Source: Nemertoderma westbladi
Lineage: Eukaryota > Xenacoelomorpha > Nemertodermatida > Nemertodermatidae
Assembly: GCA_032718475.1 (NCBI GenBank)
Contig: JAUCBJ010001166.1
Location: 86,254-150,253, forward strand
Direction: 5' to 3'
DNA: 64,000 bases
Part shown: one piece after another, positions 33,006 through 43,898 of the stretch
Position numbering within the stretch: position 1 is the stretch's first letter
How the letters are laid out: each line of letters opens with the position of its first letter
Position numbers and translations under genes: made by a program
Notes under the pieces: generated by a model
Told to the model about the DNA's origin: nothing
Databases searched by the model: none
Seen by the model: only the letters and a program-made list of their open reading frames with translations

Positions 33006-33860
33006 TAAAAAAGTAATATCGTAAATAATTATACGCAGTGCAGTGCAGTAATAATATATTTTAATCTTAATAATAATTATTCAACATCAATTATTATTTT
33101 ATATGTCTTGTATAAGATTGAGTGTCATAAATACGAATTTGCGTAAGAGATATATTATATGTATGATAATCATAGCCCACATATTATATAAACAGGAACA
33201 ACTTCCAAAAACACACAAATTAACTTTAATATGAGTTAAAAATATGTAAACATTATATATTAAAAATAACATAATATGTAACATAATTAACAATATCTTG
33301 AAGTTTGTCATAAGAGAACCCTTCGACTGATACATCTGAATGAATAACGTTTTATAGTTCCTTGCAAATATTTATTCGCCACTCAGAATCATTCAGTGCC
33401 TGTGCGTATTTTAAGTTACCTACTAAATTACGTGTTCAATCACATAAATTTAAAACATTACATTCGTTTGCTATCCTACGCAAGTTAAGACCAGTCAGTC
33501 CTACTACGACAATCCGAATGCACCAGTTGAGCCATGAATCTGACAACTAATTTGTTAGAATTCAATATACTATCAACAAAATTTATATTCCGTTTACATA
33601 ACATAGTTTTAGGATGGGGGAAACTTACTATACCTTCAATAATAAATGGATGGGCGTTATAGGGTAATCAAAATACACTTCTTATATTATTATTCCAGGC
33701 TGTAAATATTTTAACACAATTATTTGAATATAAGTCCCAACAAGGACTGCCCTAGAAACTAGTTGCATATAGTTTCTGTATTTGCGCAAGAACATCTGGA
33801 TTCGCAAACCTGAATTCTTGACGCAAATTCGACAGTTTTCTAATAAATGCACCGCGTTTC
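33006..33860. other. Intergenic A+T-rich DNA
   Basis: No gene or recognised element. Short frames at 33099-33335 and 33362-33550 have no signature. Confidence 0.5.
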
Positions 33861-34149
33861 AACAGTATGGGCCGGTTGTTCAAATGCTCCCTTAAAGATA
33901 AGGGATCCCTTAACTTTAAGGTTTCATCGTTAAATGTCCATTTAACTTTAATTTCGGTTGCTCAAAAGTTAAATGTACATTTAAGTTAAGGGAAAACTTA
34001 AGTAAGCTACACAGGTTACTTAAAAATGGTTTCTAGAAAGAAAATTCATTTTAGCTATAAATTTACAAAGGATAACTTGCTTTTTAATAGTTAATTTTAA
34101 TGGTTATTTATTTGCATTATACTGTCATTATGGCATTCGTTCCTTTCTT

Positions 34150-35181
34150 ACTAATCTCAATACAAGAAAGAAAGTTAGAAAAAATAGAACTAAAATAAAT
34201 CCACTGAATTACTATAATAGCACTGAATTCTTCCAGCGCTACCGTTTTACAAAGCCAACATTTGCCTACATTTGCGACCTCGTCAAACACGATCTAAAAC
34301 GTCAAACTAAGTGCAACAAAGCTTTGAGTGTTGAGTTACAGCTAGCAGTTACTCTGAGGTTTTACGCATCGGGTTCCTTCCAGAATGTGGTTGGTGACAC
34401 ATTTCCAATATCGAAAGTCTTGTGTTAGCAGGATAATTTTTCGAGTAACGAACGTTCTCCTGAAACATTTAAATAAATTCATATGTTTGCCAACCAGCGA
34501 AGCTAATTTGCAGAAACTTAAGGAGGACTTCTTTGCGGTTTCTGGTGTCCCTAGCGTAGTTGGCGCGATCGATTGTTCTCATGTGAAGATAATAGCACCA
34601 CCTGGGGACCAGAGTGTCTACTACGTCAACCGTAAAGGTTACTATAGTGTAAATTTTCAAGCCATCTGCGATGCAAATTGCATATTTCTGAACATTGTTG
34701 CCGATTGGCCTGGCATTGTGCACGACTTGTGCTCGTGTTTTAAAGAATAGTAAAGTTGGAATTGATTTCGCAACCGGCAAACGTAACAGAATTCTGTTGG
34801 GAGACAGCGGGTATCCTTGTCAGCGTTGGCTACTCACCCCACTCCTAGAGCCAGATATAGAACGATAGAAGCGAGGACAAAAAGGCGTTACCCTATAAGA
34901 ACTATACAGCCTAGAAGAAAACCAGGAATGTGCTAGAATGTTTCTTTGGTATCCTTAAACGTCGGTTTCACTGCCTCCATGGTGAGATGAGAATGCGACC
35001 CAAGAGAATATGTTGCATTATTGTAGCATGCGCGATACTACATAACATTGCTATGATGCGGGGAGACCCACTCCCACCAGATACGGAGGACTATGAAAAT
35101 CACCAGGTCAACGAAAACTATGAAGGTGCGCAAGATGGCCAGCTCTTCCATTCTAATTTCATATTGGTGTATTTTACATAA
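34150..35181 (+). pseudogene. PIF/Harbinger transposase (HARBI1-like), frameshifted
   Basis: DDE nuclease of the PIF/Harbinger superfamily. The first part reads FFQRYRFTKPTFAYICDLVK and VELQLAVTLRFYASGSFQNV; after a frameshift near 34385, SGVPSVVGAIDCSHVKI carries the first catalytic Asp, followed by YYVNRKGYYSVNFQAICDA and IVADWPGIVHD. A further shift precedes LLGDSGYPCQRWLLTPL, and the last frame gives ECFFGILKRRFHCLHGEMR and ACAILHNIA, with the Glu of the DDE set. At least three frame breaks make it inactive. The left end may be near 33868 (GGGCCGGTTGTTCAAATG); the matching right terminus was not found. Confidence 0.85.
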
Positions 35182-35372
35182 CCAAACTATTCTAAATAAT
35201 TATTAACCAGTCGGTACATCATATTCATTAACGTCAATATGGTTAATTTGTAATTTTATAATTGGTCAAATTTATACAAATATTAAATAGTAGGGAGGAC
35301 CGTTATAGTTTTTGCTGTAAATAATTAATTATTATCCTTTAACTTGGCTCTGTGAGGTTAATGAACTACAAA

Positions 35373-35630
35373 GTGTGGGGCGAGCGACGAAAGTGAGCGA
35401 GCTTAGCATACAGGTACCACTAACTCAATCGGTGTGTCTGTTGCTCTGTCGATCTGTTGTTCTGTCATTCTGTTGTGTCCAATTTTAAACGTTAATAACT
35501 CTTAATGTTAATGAAATTTAACCAAACTTGGTACACATGTAGTCTGGCCAAAGTTTAGAAATTTTCCAAGTTGAATTTCCGTGTAGCCTTAGAGAAGCTA
35601 AGATAATAGCAATTAATTAGTTAATTAAGT
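35373..35630 (+). repeat. Dispersed repeat, copy 2
   Basis: Starts GTGGGGCGAGCGACG, then AGCGAGCTTAGCATACAGG and TACCACTA, closely matching 22188-22235. The following CTGTTG/CTGTCGATCTG stretch is low complexity. It ends just before the TTAA-flanked element at 35666. Confidence 0.6.
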
Positions 35631-35665
35631 TGATTACGGTAAAAACTGCATTTTCAACCTGCCTG

Positions 35666-37234
35666 TTAACCCTATTAAACCCGGGGGGGGGGGGGGTCAA
35701 TATGACCCCCCCCCCGTGGTTTTTTTATTATAATTCTAAAACAAACGCAGTTGGGAATCTGAAATTTTATGACTTTTCCTAGAAATCTATTGTCTTCCAA
35801 GTAGTGAAAACCGTTTTCAAAAATATTGGGTAGTTTTCGAGTTATAGCACCATTTTTTAACCCTACTTTTGGCACTTTTTTTGAGACGTTTTTTGAAAAT
35901 TACATTTCATTAAATATTAATTGTAACATCTCTATTTTTGATTTACACCGGTTTTTTGGTATTAGCAATTCGATGGAATTCATATAAATTGTTTTAGAAA
36001 TTTCAAACTTGTTCTTTTCGGCGGGTGCCAAATTTTGGTGCCAGCACCAAATTTTGAAATATGTCAATTTTGTAAATTGATTGTTTGAAACTTGTTTTTC
36101 ACGCAATCGGGGTTTTTTGGGGTTCTGGTTTTGATGAAATATATACGAGTTGCACCAAGCGTATCAAACTTGTATTTTTCGGTGCTGTGTGCAAATTTTG
36201 GTGCTAGCACGAAATTTTGAAAATCCGTTCAATATATAAATTGCTTGTGACAATTTATTTCTTGCATTTTAGAGGTTTATGGCTGTTCTGAATTCAATGG
36301 AATATATAATTATCGAACTAGACATCTCAAACTTGTATTTTTCGGAAGTGGGTGCAAAATGTGGTGCTAGCACCAAATTTTGAAAACCATCATATATATA
36401 AATTGATTGTGTCATCTTGTTTCTTGCGTTATACGGGTTTGTTAGGGTTCTGAATTCAATGGAATTAGTAAAAATGTAATAAGAGTTTTCAAACTTGTAT
36501 TTTTTGTCAGTGGGTGAAAATTGTTGTGCCAGCACCAAATTTTGGAAAATGAGTAAATTGATCAGTAGATAGTATCATCTTGATTCTTGCGTTATACGGG
36601 TTTTTGAGGGTCCTGAATCCGATGGAATCAATAAAAACAGCACTGGACATCGCAAACTTGTACTTTTTGGTTATGGGTACGAAATTTAGTGCTAGCACCA
36701 AAATTTGCCAAATTACGCCGAAAAATACAAGTAGCAATGATCTGGCATATTTGAAATGTATTCCATTAGAATCAGCGCCCAAGAAAACCTGAAAATGTGC
36801 ATTTATAGCATCGTATAAGTGAATTGAAAATTTTGTGTTCTAACTGAAAAGTGCTGGTTACTTGTTTTTTTCATTTTTTTCCTACGCATAGAGGACTAAA
36901 CAGCCATTTATGGTAATCTTATCATTTTTAAATATTTTCAAATGTATTTTGCGCCCCAGAAAACCTGTATTGAAAAACAATTAGCCGAAAAATGTAACTT
37001 TCAAATTTTGTGAAAATTGTGCACTACTTGTAATTTTGGTGCTGCAATATTACCACCCCAGTACATTTTTTCGAAATTTTTTTTTTCGGTCAGATCCAGA
37101 CTAGTGATACCTACGTACAAACAAAAAATCAGACGTTTTCGTTAATATTTGTAGATTTTAGAGGGAGGGGTCAATATGACCCCCCCCCCCCGGTATTTGT
37201 ACAGCATTTTATAGCCCGGTACTAATAGGGTTAA
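35666..37234. mobile_element. Non-autonomous piggyBac-like element with TTAA target duplications
   Basis: A 1.57-kb element bounded by TTAA at 35666-35669 and 37231-37234. The termini CCCTATTAAACCCGGG (left) and, reversed, CCCTATTAGTACCGGG (right) match at 13 of 16 positions, and each is followed by a G-run, TCAATATGA and a C-run that form a strong subterminal hairpin. TTAA duplication with CCC ends is the hallmark of piggyBac-superfamily elements. No transposase is encoded; the interior is filled by a 162-bp tandem array. The transposase gene at 9872-11925 is a possible source of activity in trans, but only by inference. Confidence 0.78.
35990..36800. repeat. 162-bp tandem array inside the TTAA element
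   Basis: Five units, recognised by TCAAACTTGTATTTTT followed by GTGCTAGCACCAAATTTT, with unit starts near 36002, 36163, 36327, 36489 and 36651 (spacing 161-164 bp). The units have diverged considerably from each other. Confidence 0.85.
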
Positions 37235-37756
37235 AGGAAATTAATTATTTAACAGTATAAGATTTAAATAATTATACTTAAAAATTATACAGATGTAATC
37301 CTCATACCCCATTCTATTATAGTTTTTAATTAGTTCAAGTGATTTGCTTTAATAAATGTGTCTTTAATTGATCTAAACGTAATTAAAGCGGCACAATTAT
37401 TGAGTACAAATTTAATCCTGCCCATTATTGGTTAACATAGTCTCTGCGGGGGCGTGTAGAGCTGCTAGCTGCTCGGAGATGTTGGTGTAGCCTTACCAGA
37501 GGCGAATTGTACTGTAATAGACAGCCAGTAGTATTGCTATAGCAACCCAGACATAACTCCAACCATACACTGCCTGTATTTCAATTCCTATTGACTCTAT
37601 ACTATAAATTTTGTATTTCTTACTATCTCAGGTGACAGAAGATATAATGACTGTTGTAGGCTTATATCTGAAATAGTTTATTCCGCAATATATTTGTCTG
37701 GTTATTTTTTAATTGAATTTTTGCAAAGTAGTAAAATTAATGATCTTAAAAATAAT
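37235..37756. other. Intergenic
   Basis: No gene recognised. A less A+T-rich patch at 37430-37560 precedes the minisatellite. Confidence 0.45.
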
Positions 37757-38719
37757 GTCGGTAGAATTAATGGATCTGGTCTGTCGGTAGAATTAATGGA
37801 TCTGGTCTGTCGGTAGAATTTATGGATCTGGTCTGTCGGTAGAATTTATGGATCTGGTCTGTCGGTAGAATTAATGGATCTGGTCTGTCGGTAGAATTTA
37901 TGGATCTGGTCTTCGGTAGAATTAATGGATCTGGTCTGTCGGTAGAATTAATGGATCTGGTCTGTCGGTAGAATTAATGGATCTTGTCTGTCGGTAGAAT
38001 TAATGGATCTGGTCTGTCGGTAGAATTAATGGATCTGGTCTGTCGGTAGAATTAATGGATCTGGTCTGTCGGTAGAATTAATGGATCTGGTCTGTCGGTA
38101 GAATTTATGGATCTGGTCTGTCGGTAGAATTAATGGATCTGGTCTGTCGGTAGAATTTATGGATCTGGTCTGTCGGTAGAATTAATTAATGGATCTGGTC
38201 TGTCGGTAGAATTAATGGATCTGGTCTGTCGGTAGAATTTATGGATCTGGTCTGTCGGTAGAATTTATGGATCTGGTCTGTCGGTAGAATTAATTAATGG
38301 ATGTGGTCTGTCGGTAGAATTAATGGATCTGGTCTGTCGGTAGAATTTATGGATCTGGTCTGTCGGTAGAATTAATTAATGGATCTGGTCTGTCGGTAGA
38401 ATTAATGGATCTGGTCTGTCGGTAGAATTAATGGATCTTGTCTGTCGGTAGAATTAATGGATCTGGTCTGTCGGTAGAATTAATGGATCTGGTCTGTCGG
38501 TAAAATTAATGGATCTGGTCTGTCGGTAGAATTAATGGATCTGGTCTGTCGGTAGAATTAATGGATCTGGTCTGTCGGTAGAATTAATGGATCTGGTCTG
38601 TCGGTAGAATTAATGGATCTGGTCTGTCGGTAGAATTTATGGATCTGGTCTGTCGGTAGAATTAATGGATCTGGTCTGTCGGTAGAATTTATGGATCTGG
38701 TCTGTCGGTAGAATTAATG
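37757..38719 (+). repeat. 26-bp minisatellite, 37 units
   Basis: 963 bp of a 26-bp unit containing GGATCTGGTCTGTCGGTAGA. Units differ mainly by A/T at one site (TTAATGG or TTTATGG), and a few carry an extra TAAT. The array ends at the base where coding homology of the next ORF begins. Confidence 0.97.
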
Positions 38720-39156
38720 GGTTCACATGTCTGATGTATGGTGGAGAAGGAGTACTATGTGAACCTAGAACCGATATCGATTCTTTAAGACTCCGCTTAT
38801 TTACAAAGGGTAAAGGTTTGGAAATGTTACCACCCACTAAAGACGCACTTGAACTGCATTATATAAGGGCCAATCATCAAACAAAGATTTGGCTGAACAC
38901 CAACTCGGCTTCGGAAGACCATTTATTATGTGGTTGTTGGAAGATGGCATCTGGAGTAATGAAGATTACTTGGACTCGACTGCAGCCAGTCCCGAAAGCT
39001 TGTGTGGAGCTTGTTTATTGTAGTTGTAAACTGAAGTGTAGCACTGCTCGATGCAGTTGTTATAAACTTGGCCAAGTCTGCCTTCCGGCATGCAATTGTG
39101 AAAGGACAGGATGCTGCAATCCCATTGGACAAATTAATATAACAGAGATCGAATAA
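38715..39156 (+). CDS. Cys-rich (CXC-like) C-terminal domain protein, partial
   Basis: The frame begins inside the last minisatellite unit and runs to a stop at 39156. It contains FTCLMYGGEG, a segment of type LPPTKDALELHYIRANHQ, KIW, and a Cys-rich C-terminus CSCKLKCSTARCSCYKLGQV with CLPACNCERTGC. This combination (LPPT..AL..H..RA..Q..IW followed by tesmin-like CXC cysteines) is the C-terminal end of a repeated, poorly characterised family common in invertebrate genomes, often linked with mobile DNA. The N-terminal part is missing, replaced by the minisatellite, so this is a fragment or a last exon. No membrane segment or signal peptide is seen. Confidence 0.62.
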
Positions 39157-40145
39157 GGATTCATAGTTTAAACGCGTATGATCAAATTTCTTAAATAGAT
39201 AAATTGGAGGTAACGGTACGCGGTACGGATTATTAACTGTAGTTCTCGATCGATAAACGCCAGAGATACTTCAAAATTCATATTTGTATTAAACAATTAT
39301 TTCCCAAAGACACAACAGGATGTTGATTAACAGTCGAAGGTTATAGCTATGCGACGTGTTTCACATTTAATCTCCCAAAACTCTGGAAAGGTATAAACTG
39401 AGGAAAACTGCATTATAGTTACCTGTAAATTAAATTCTTATTAAATTGTCTTATTTGGTCTGTTGCTATGGTAACCTGGACTGTAAATGTCACCCGAATG
39501 TGTACAATATGACGGGAAGTATCAACATGCTACTTAGCTGTAGAGATATTTTTAAATAATTACAAATATGGGAGCAAATATTTGAGTAAAGGTACGCGAA
39601 TTCTCTACTTAAACTTAATATTTTGATACTTCTGAAAATTACTCAGGTCCAAATAATGGGCTTGTGTCTGCGACATTGGATGCTATTTGATATTATAATA
39701 CCCTTGATGTGTTCCCAGGATGTTATTTAAGTTGTGTGATGGGTTTTTTAATTTTAAAACAGTTTGTTGATTTTATCAGGAAAAGGACAGGTGAGAGAAA
39801 GCAATTATTAAATTAAATTTCATAAATCTGTTGCTAAGGCGGTAACTAGGGCCCGTTTGGAAGAATGGAAGGGAATTTCGGAAATTTTTTTCTTCTCCAA
39901 AGTATTTATAACTGTTTCAGGACAACATTGATCCATTTTGATTAACTTTCAATAAACACACTGGTTAAGAGACGAGATTTACTAACATTCACCATGAACT
40001 TGTATCCTAAAATCGAAAAAACCCATTTTTGAGCAAAAAACTTTGAAGCCTAAAAAAAGGCATTAAATCAAAAATGCAGAGGTGGCATCCAGCCTAGCCG
40101 GATTCGCCATGTCTTGAAGTACAAAAATCAGGTGGATGCCAACCA
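39157..40145. other. Intergenic
   Basis: No gene recognised. Near 40080-40145 a short imperfect inverted repeat (GGTGGCATCCA / GGTGGATGCCA) precedes the stop codon of the next ORF cluster. Confidence 0.45.
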
Positions 40146-42026
40146 TTAACAAAAAATGCCATCTAAACTTAATTTTCGGGAGTTGGCAGGTAGACTAATA
40201 CGTAAATACTCTAAACAGTTAGTCTTTCTTGCGCGGACGGCGTTTACGCAGTTTTTTAAAGCTAGCCAGAGTCTTTTTCTCTTTGGGACGAGCCACTTTA
40301 CAAGGAGGGCTATAACTCCTGGGTGAAGGGTGCAATATGATTGCATCAGAGGGTGTAGGATTAGGGTCGGTGTATCCGCCGGTCGAAGTGCCGGGTTGGT
40401 TGACATCACGTCGGGGGAGAGGGGTCTAACAGCCTTTAGAGCGCGTTTTAGGACGGCCGCTCTTACGGGTCCTTTACGAGTGGTCTGAACGAGCGCCGTG
40501 GGTGGACCATAGGCAGTCAGAAACTTCCTGGGTTTAATGGTTCTTTCCAACTCGCGTTCGCGGGCTCGGTATTCGTAAGGCCGTTGATATACTTCCTGTA
40601 ACTCGGGGTGTGAGTTAACAAATAAGTCTCCATAGCTCGGATCCTGACGGATAAAATTGATTAAGTTATAGGAGTGAATGTCGCTAGGATTAATACTCCT
40701 GAGAAATTTGCGTACGAACTTGGTTGAAATACATTCTCCGACGCGCTTCAGTAGTTCGTAACTCGATATACGTGATTTCTGTTCGACAGAAGCGAATAGA
40801 TAAGGATGGAACGCATAAACTCCTTCGTAAGCGCGTCCAGGATAATAGCGATGGCGCGAATCACAATGTAAATCAGCGTTCGCTTCCCAAGCTCTGATGT
40901 AACGTAGTGTAATCATTTCATCTACGCTTTCCAAATCGTGATTAAAAGGGCAATCGAAACTGGCGTGTCCCTTTAGTTGACAATGGTGACATTGAGTCAT
41001 AAATTGAGGGCAAACCGCAAAAATGTGCAAGTTATTGAGTCTGCAATATGCACAATAAATTTCCATCGCCGGTTTTTCGTGGAAATAGGAACAGCGAATA
41101 TAGTTCGGGAGGATCAGTGATACTGCCAGGACCAAAAGTCCGAAGTCTCACTGGGAAATGAGGAGGCCTGACCGAGTATTCCGGAACTCTGATCATGGGT
41201 TTATTTAGCGATCGTTTAAGACGAGCGATCGTAAGTGATACGTCGAACAGGTTTCGCTCGAAACTCCCGTAAGTATAACGCGTAAAACTGTGTTTAGCGC
41301 AACGTCTCCGCGGATGTTTATGTCTTTCAGTTTGTTGGTTGGGTCTAGGGCATTCGTCACAACAATACCAAAGACGTACGTCCTGTAGAGGAAACGCGGG
41401 TGATCGTTCTCCAGCTCCGCAATATTCTTCCATTTGTTCAAAACTATCCGGGATAACAGGTAGTGGACGAGCGGCGGTAAGATACATCATAGTGAAATAG
41501 AGCCGTTTGAGCTCTACCATAGGGTCATGATGTATACCTTGAGGATATCGAGTCTCTAGGTTCTGCTGACTGGCGATGTTGAGATAGGTTTCTCTCAAAA
41601 TTCTAGGTAGTCGTTGAAGTCGATGCGTTTATCCGGTTCTTCAACGTTTTCTCTTTCCAGTCTGTTACGAATAGAATTTTCGTGTTCTATTCTCGGTTTA
41701 TCGTTACGACTCCGCTGGGTATGATATTTAAATAGAGCCATTTCCCTTTCGGTGTCTACATCGTCCGTATCATGTAAATCGATAGGATGGCCGGTAGTTA
41801 AGAAGTCCATACACGTACCATTACGATGCGTATAGCGAGCGGTGAATTTTCGATAGTCCAATTCATGCATAAGTTGCTCTTGGGACATCGGCGGTTCGAT
41901 GTAACGGCCATCGTCTTCCGTAATGGTTGGATCGGCTTCACCGCGTATCAAGCTATCCACAAATGCTTGTAAAGGTAGAGTATATCGCTCCCTGATACCA
42001 AGATCATCTTCTATCAACTCCGTCAT
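40146..42026 (-). pseudogene. Unrecognised zinc-knuckle ORF cluster
   Basis: Three overlapping minus-strand frames: 41595-42026 (ATG start, MTELIEDDLGIRERY), 41032-41610 and 40146-41135. The first and third are in the same frame, while the middle one is displaced, so one base change near 41600 and a compensating one near 41110 would explain a former single frame of about 625 codons. The middle part has paired cysteines (WYCCDECPR); the third has CAYC followed by the CCHC knuckle CHHCQLKGHASFDC and a Lys/Arg-rich C-terminus (WLVPKRKRLWLALK). Codons are visibly richer in CpG than neighbouring DNA. No polymerase, protease or integrase motif is present. It might be a Gag-like or nucleic-acid-binding protein of an unrecognised retroelement or viral insertion; I do not assign a function. 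Confidence 0.5.
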
Positions 42027-42846
42027 ATCTGCTATTTGGGTTTATTAATATTATAATGAGTTTATGTTTAGGTGAGCGGGCGTCGCTGCCTACCTTTCTT
42101 TGCCCCTGGACAGTGGGATTCTCAGCGCCGATGTACCGTCGTCGCGGTGTTTACGCCAACATGTAGCAACAGCACGACAACGATAACCGGCACAAGTCAC
42201 TCCACTGTCCGTCCCAAAGGCTTGAATCCACTTTAGGTTCTTTCTATAGGAGAGTTGGGCTACTTTCACAATTGCGACTAGCTACTGTAAACATACTTTA
42301 GCAGTAACATTCACCTATAAACACACAAATTCCACACAACTGTCACCAATTGTACACATACAGGCCATTTGTCCGTTAGTCAGTGCCTTCCAGAATGTCA
42401 CGTTATTACTGTGTATCTTTGGATACTAACAGTGTGCTATGCATTCTCTATGCTAGGCAATGGGACAAGCTTTCTATTGTTCTTTTCACTTGCTTCTAAT
42501 TCTAGCGTGGGTGTTGCTATGGTGACATTATGGAAAGCTAGCGGTAGAATTAGGGTAATTCTCATGCATACAGATCTGGAATGCTATTTAATAGTAATTC
42601 TTTAATTGTCAATATCCTCTTTATACATGATTTTATTAATTTTATCGGCTATTGACTATATGTCGGAGATTCTCGCGCTCTAATACACTCAATAAGATGG
42701 CTCTCCGCTCCCATGATTTATTAATTAATGGAATTTTGGGAATGTTATAAATTGCACAAATGACAATTTATGAAATTCATTTAAGATATGAATTTAAATT
42801 TATTCCTGTGAATTTTATTATTTGATGGTAAAATTGACACAATTTT

Positions 42847-43115
42847 ATTCCAGAGCATGTCTGGGGACCTAGGATCCTTAATTCTATAAAATTGTCTTTT
42901 AAGAGTATCGGTAAGTGCTGCGATATCTTAATTGACTAGAAATTTTAAAGGATCTGTATTTTACAGATTTTAATAAATATTAAATTAATATTTAAGATAG
43001 GCACCGATTTATTCCAGAACTTGTCTGGGGACGTTAACCACTGATTCTAGAATTTGTCTTTCAAGTATATCGGTGGGTGCCGCGATATCTTAATCGACTA
43101 GAATTACAGATGGTC
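42847..43115. repeat. Two-copy tandem repeat, about 162 bp period
   Basis: Near 42850 and again near 43010 the sequence reads TTATTCCAGA, TGTCTGGGGAC, then TCGGT..GTGC.GCGATATCTTAAT and GACTAGAA. The copies have diverged by many substitutions. The rest of 42040-43640 shows no gene that I can support. Confidence 0.7.
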
Positions 43116-43646
43116 AAAAGGTTTAACAGATTTATTTGCGTTTCACGCTACTGTTAGAGGGACATCACGCTACTATATGTATTATTTAATATAAAGTAGA
43201 AGAGCAATATCGCACGAAGCAATGTCAGTGTGAAGAGGCAAGTCGTTTCCAAGGTCTACCCAGAGCTTGGTTTAGCTGAGACACGAGGATCTGAAATTTG
43301 CATTCCTAATACTCTGCCTACCAAGAATACTTAAATATAGTAGGAGCTTTATTGTACTTTAATAAGTACTGACATGTCATCTTACTATAGTCTCGTATTT
43401 ATAATATAATACGGACAGTAAGGAAAAAGAAAGAATTATTTCTCGCCGTCACACTAAATATATATTATGTGTAATTACGTAATAAACACTAATATATTGC
43501 ACTAACCTACTAAATAATCTAAAATAACATTCTACTAAATAAAATTAAATAAAACGATTATAATAAAATTACATAATAATACATACATAAATATAAAATA
43601 AAAACAAATATAAAATGATATAGTCACACGCCCACTCCATATGTTA

Positions 43647-43898
43647 TTACGTTATGGAGTCCCTAGATATTTGTCGGATTAGGGAAGTGGTCGTAGGAAG
43701 AGTATCTTGCCTTCCATAGTTTCCGGACAGTTTTCGGTCTCTTTCCAGTAAACATAAACGACCAGCTGGGCGATTGAGTTGTTGTGTTACTTTCTCCGCT
43801 CCCTTGGCCTGTCTAATCTCCGCCGTGGTAAGATGAGGAGACCATTCTTCTTCTTCTTTACTTAAGAAGTCGGATCCACCTAACCAGCCTGGAATCGA
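43647..43898 (-). other. Open frame overlapping the end of the Gag-protease ORF in the -1 frame
   Basis: Just before the Gag-protease stop, the -1 frame opens (IPGWLGGSDFLSKEEEEW) and continues for about 80 codons to a stop at 43647-43649. Its acidic and then polar composition looks protein-like. It may be the original continuation of the polyprotein, reached by frameshifting or broken off by an indel. Confidence 0.4.

Noticed and set aside
33868-34010. Complete Harbinger element with terminal repeats
   Set aside because: A plausible left end is visible, but no matching right end or 3-bp duplication was found, so only the transposase remnant is annotated.
37757-38719. Regular repeat array considered as a CRISPR array
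   Set aside because: Units are directly adjacent with no unique spacers, and the context is an animal genome; it is a minisatellite.
42090-42260. Minus-strand stretch with TCAGYRC and CWRKH considered as a THAP zinc finger upstream of the 42-kb ORF cluster
   Set aside because: Cysteine spacing and the required downstream Cys/His and AVPTIF-type residues are not present.
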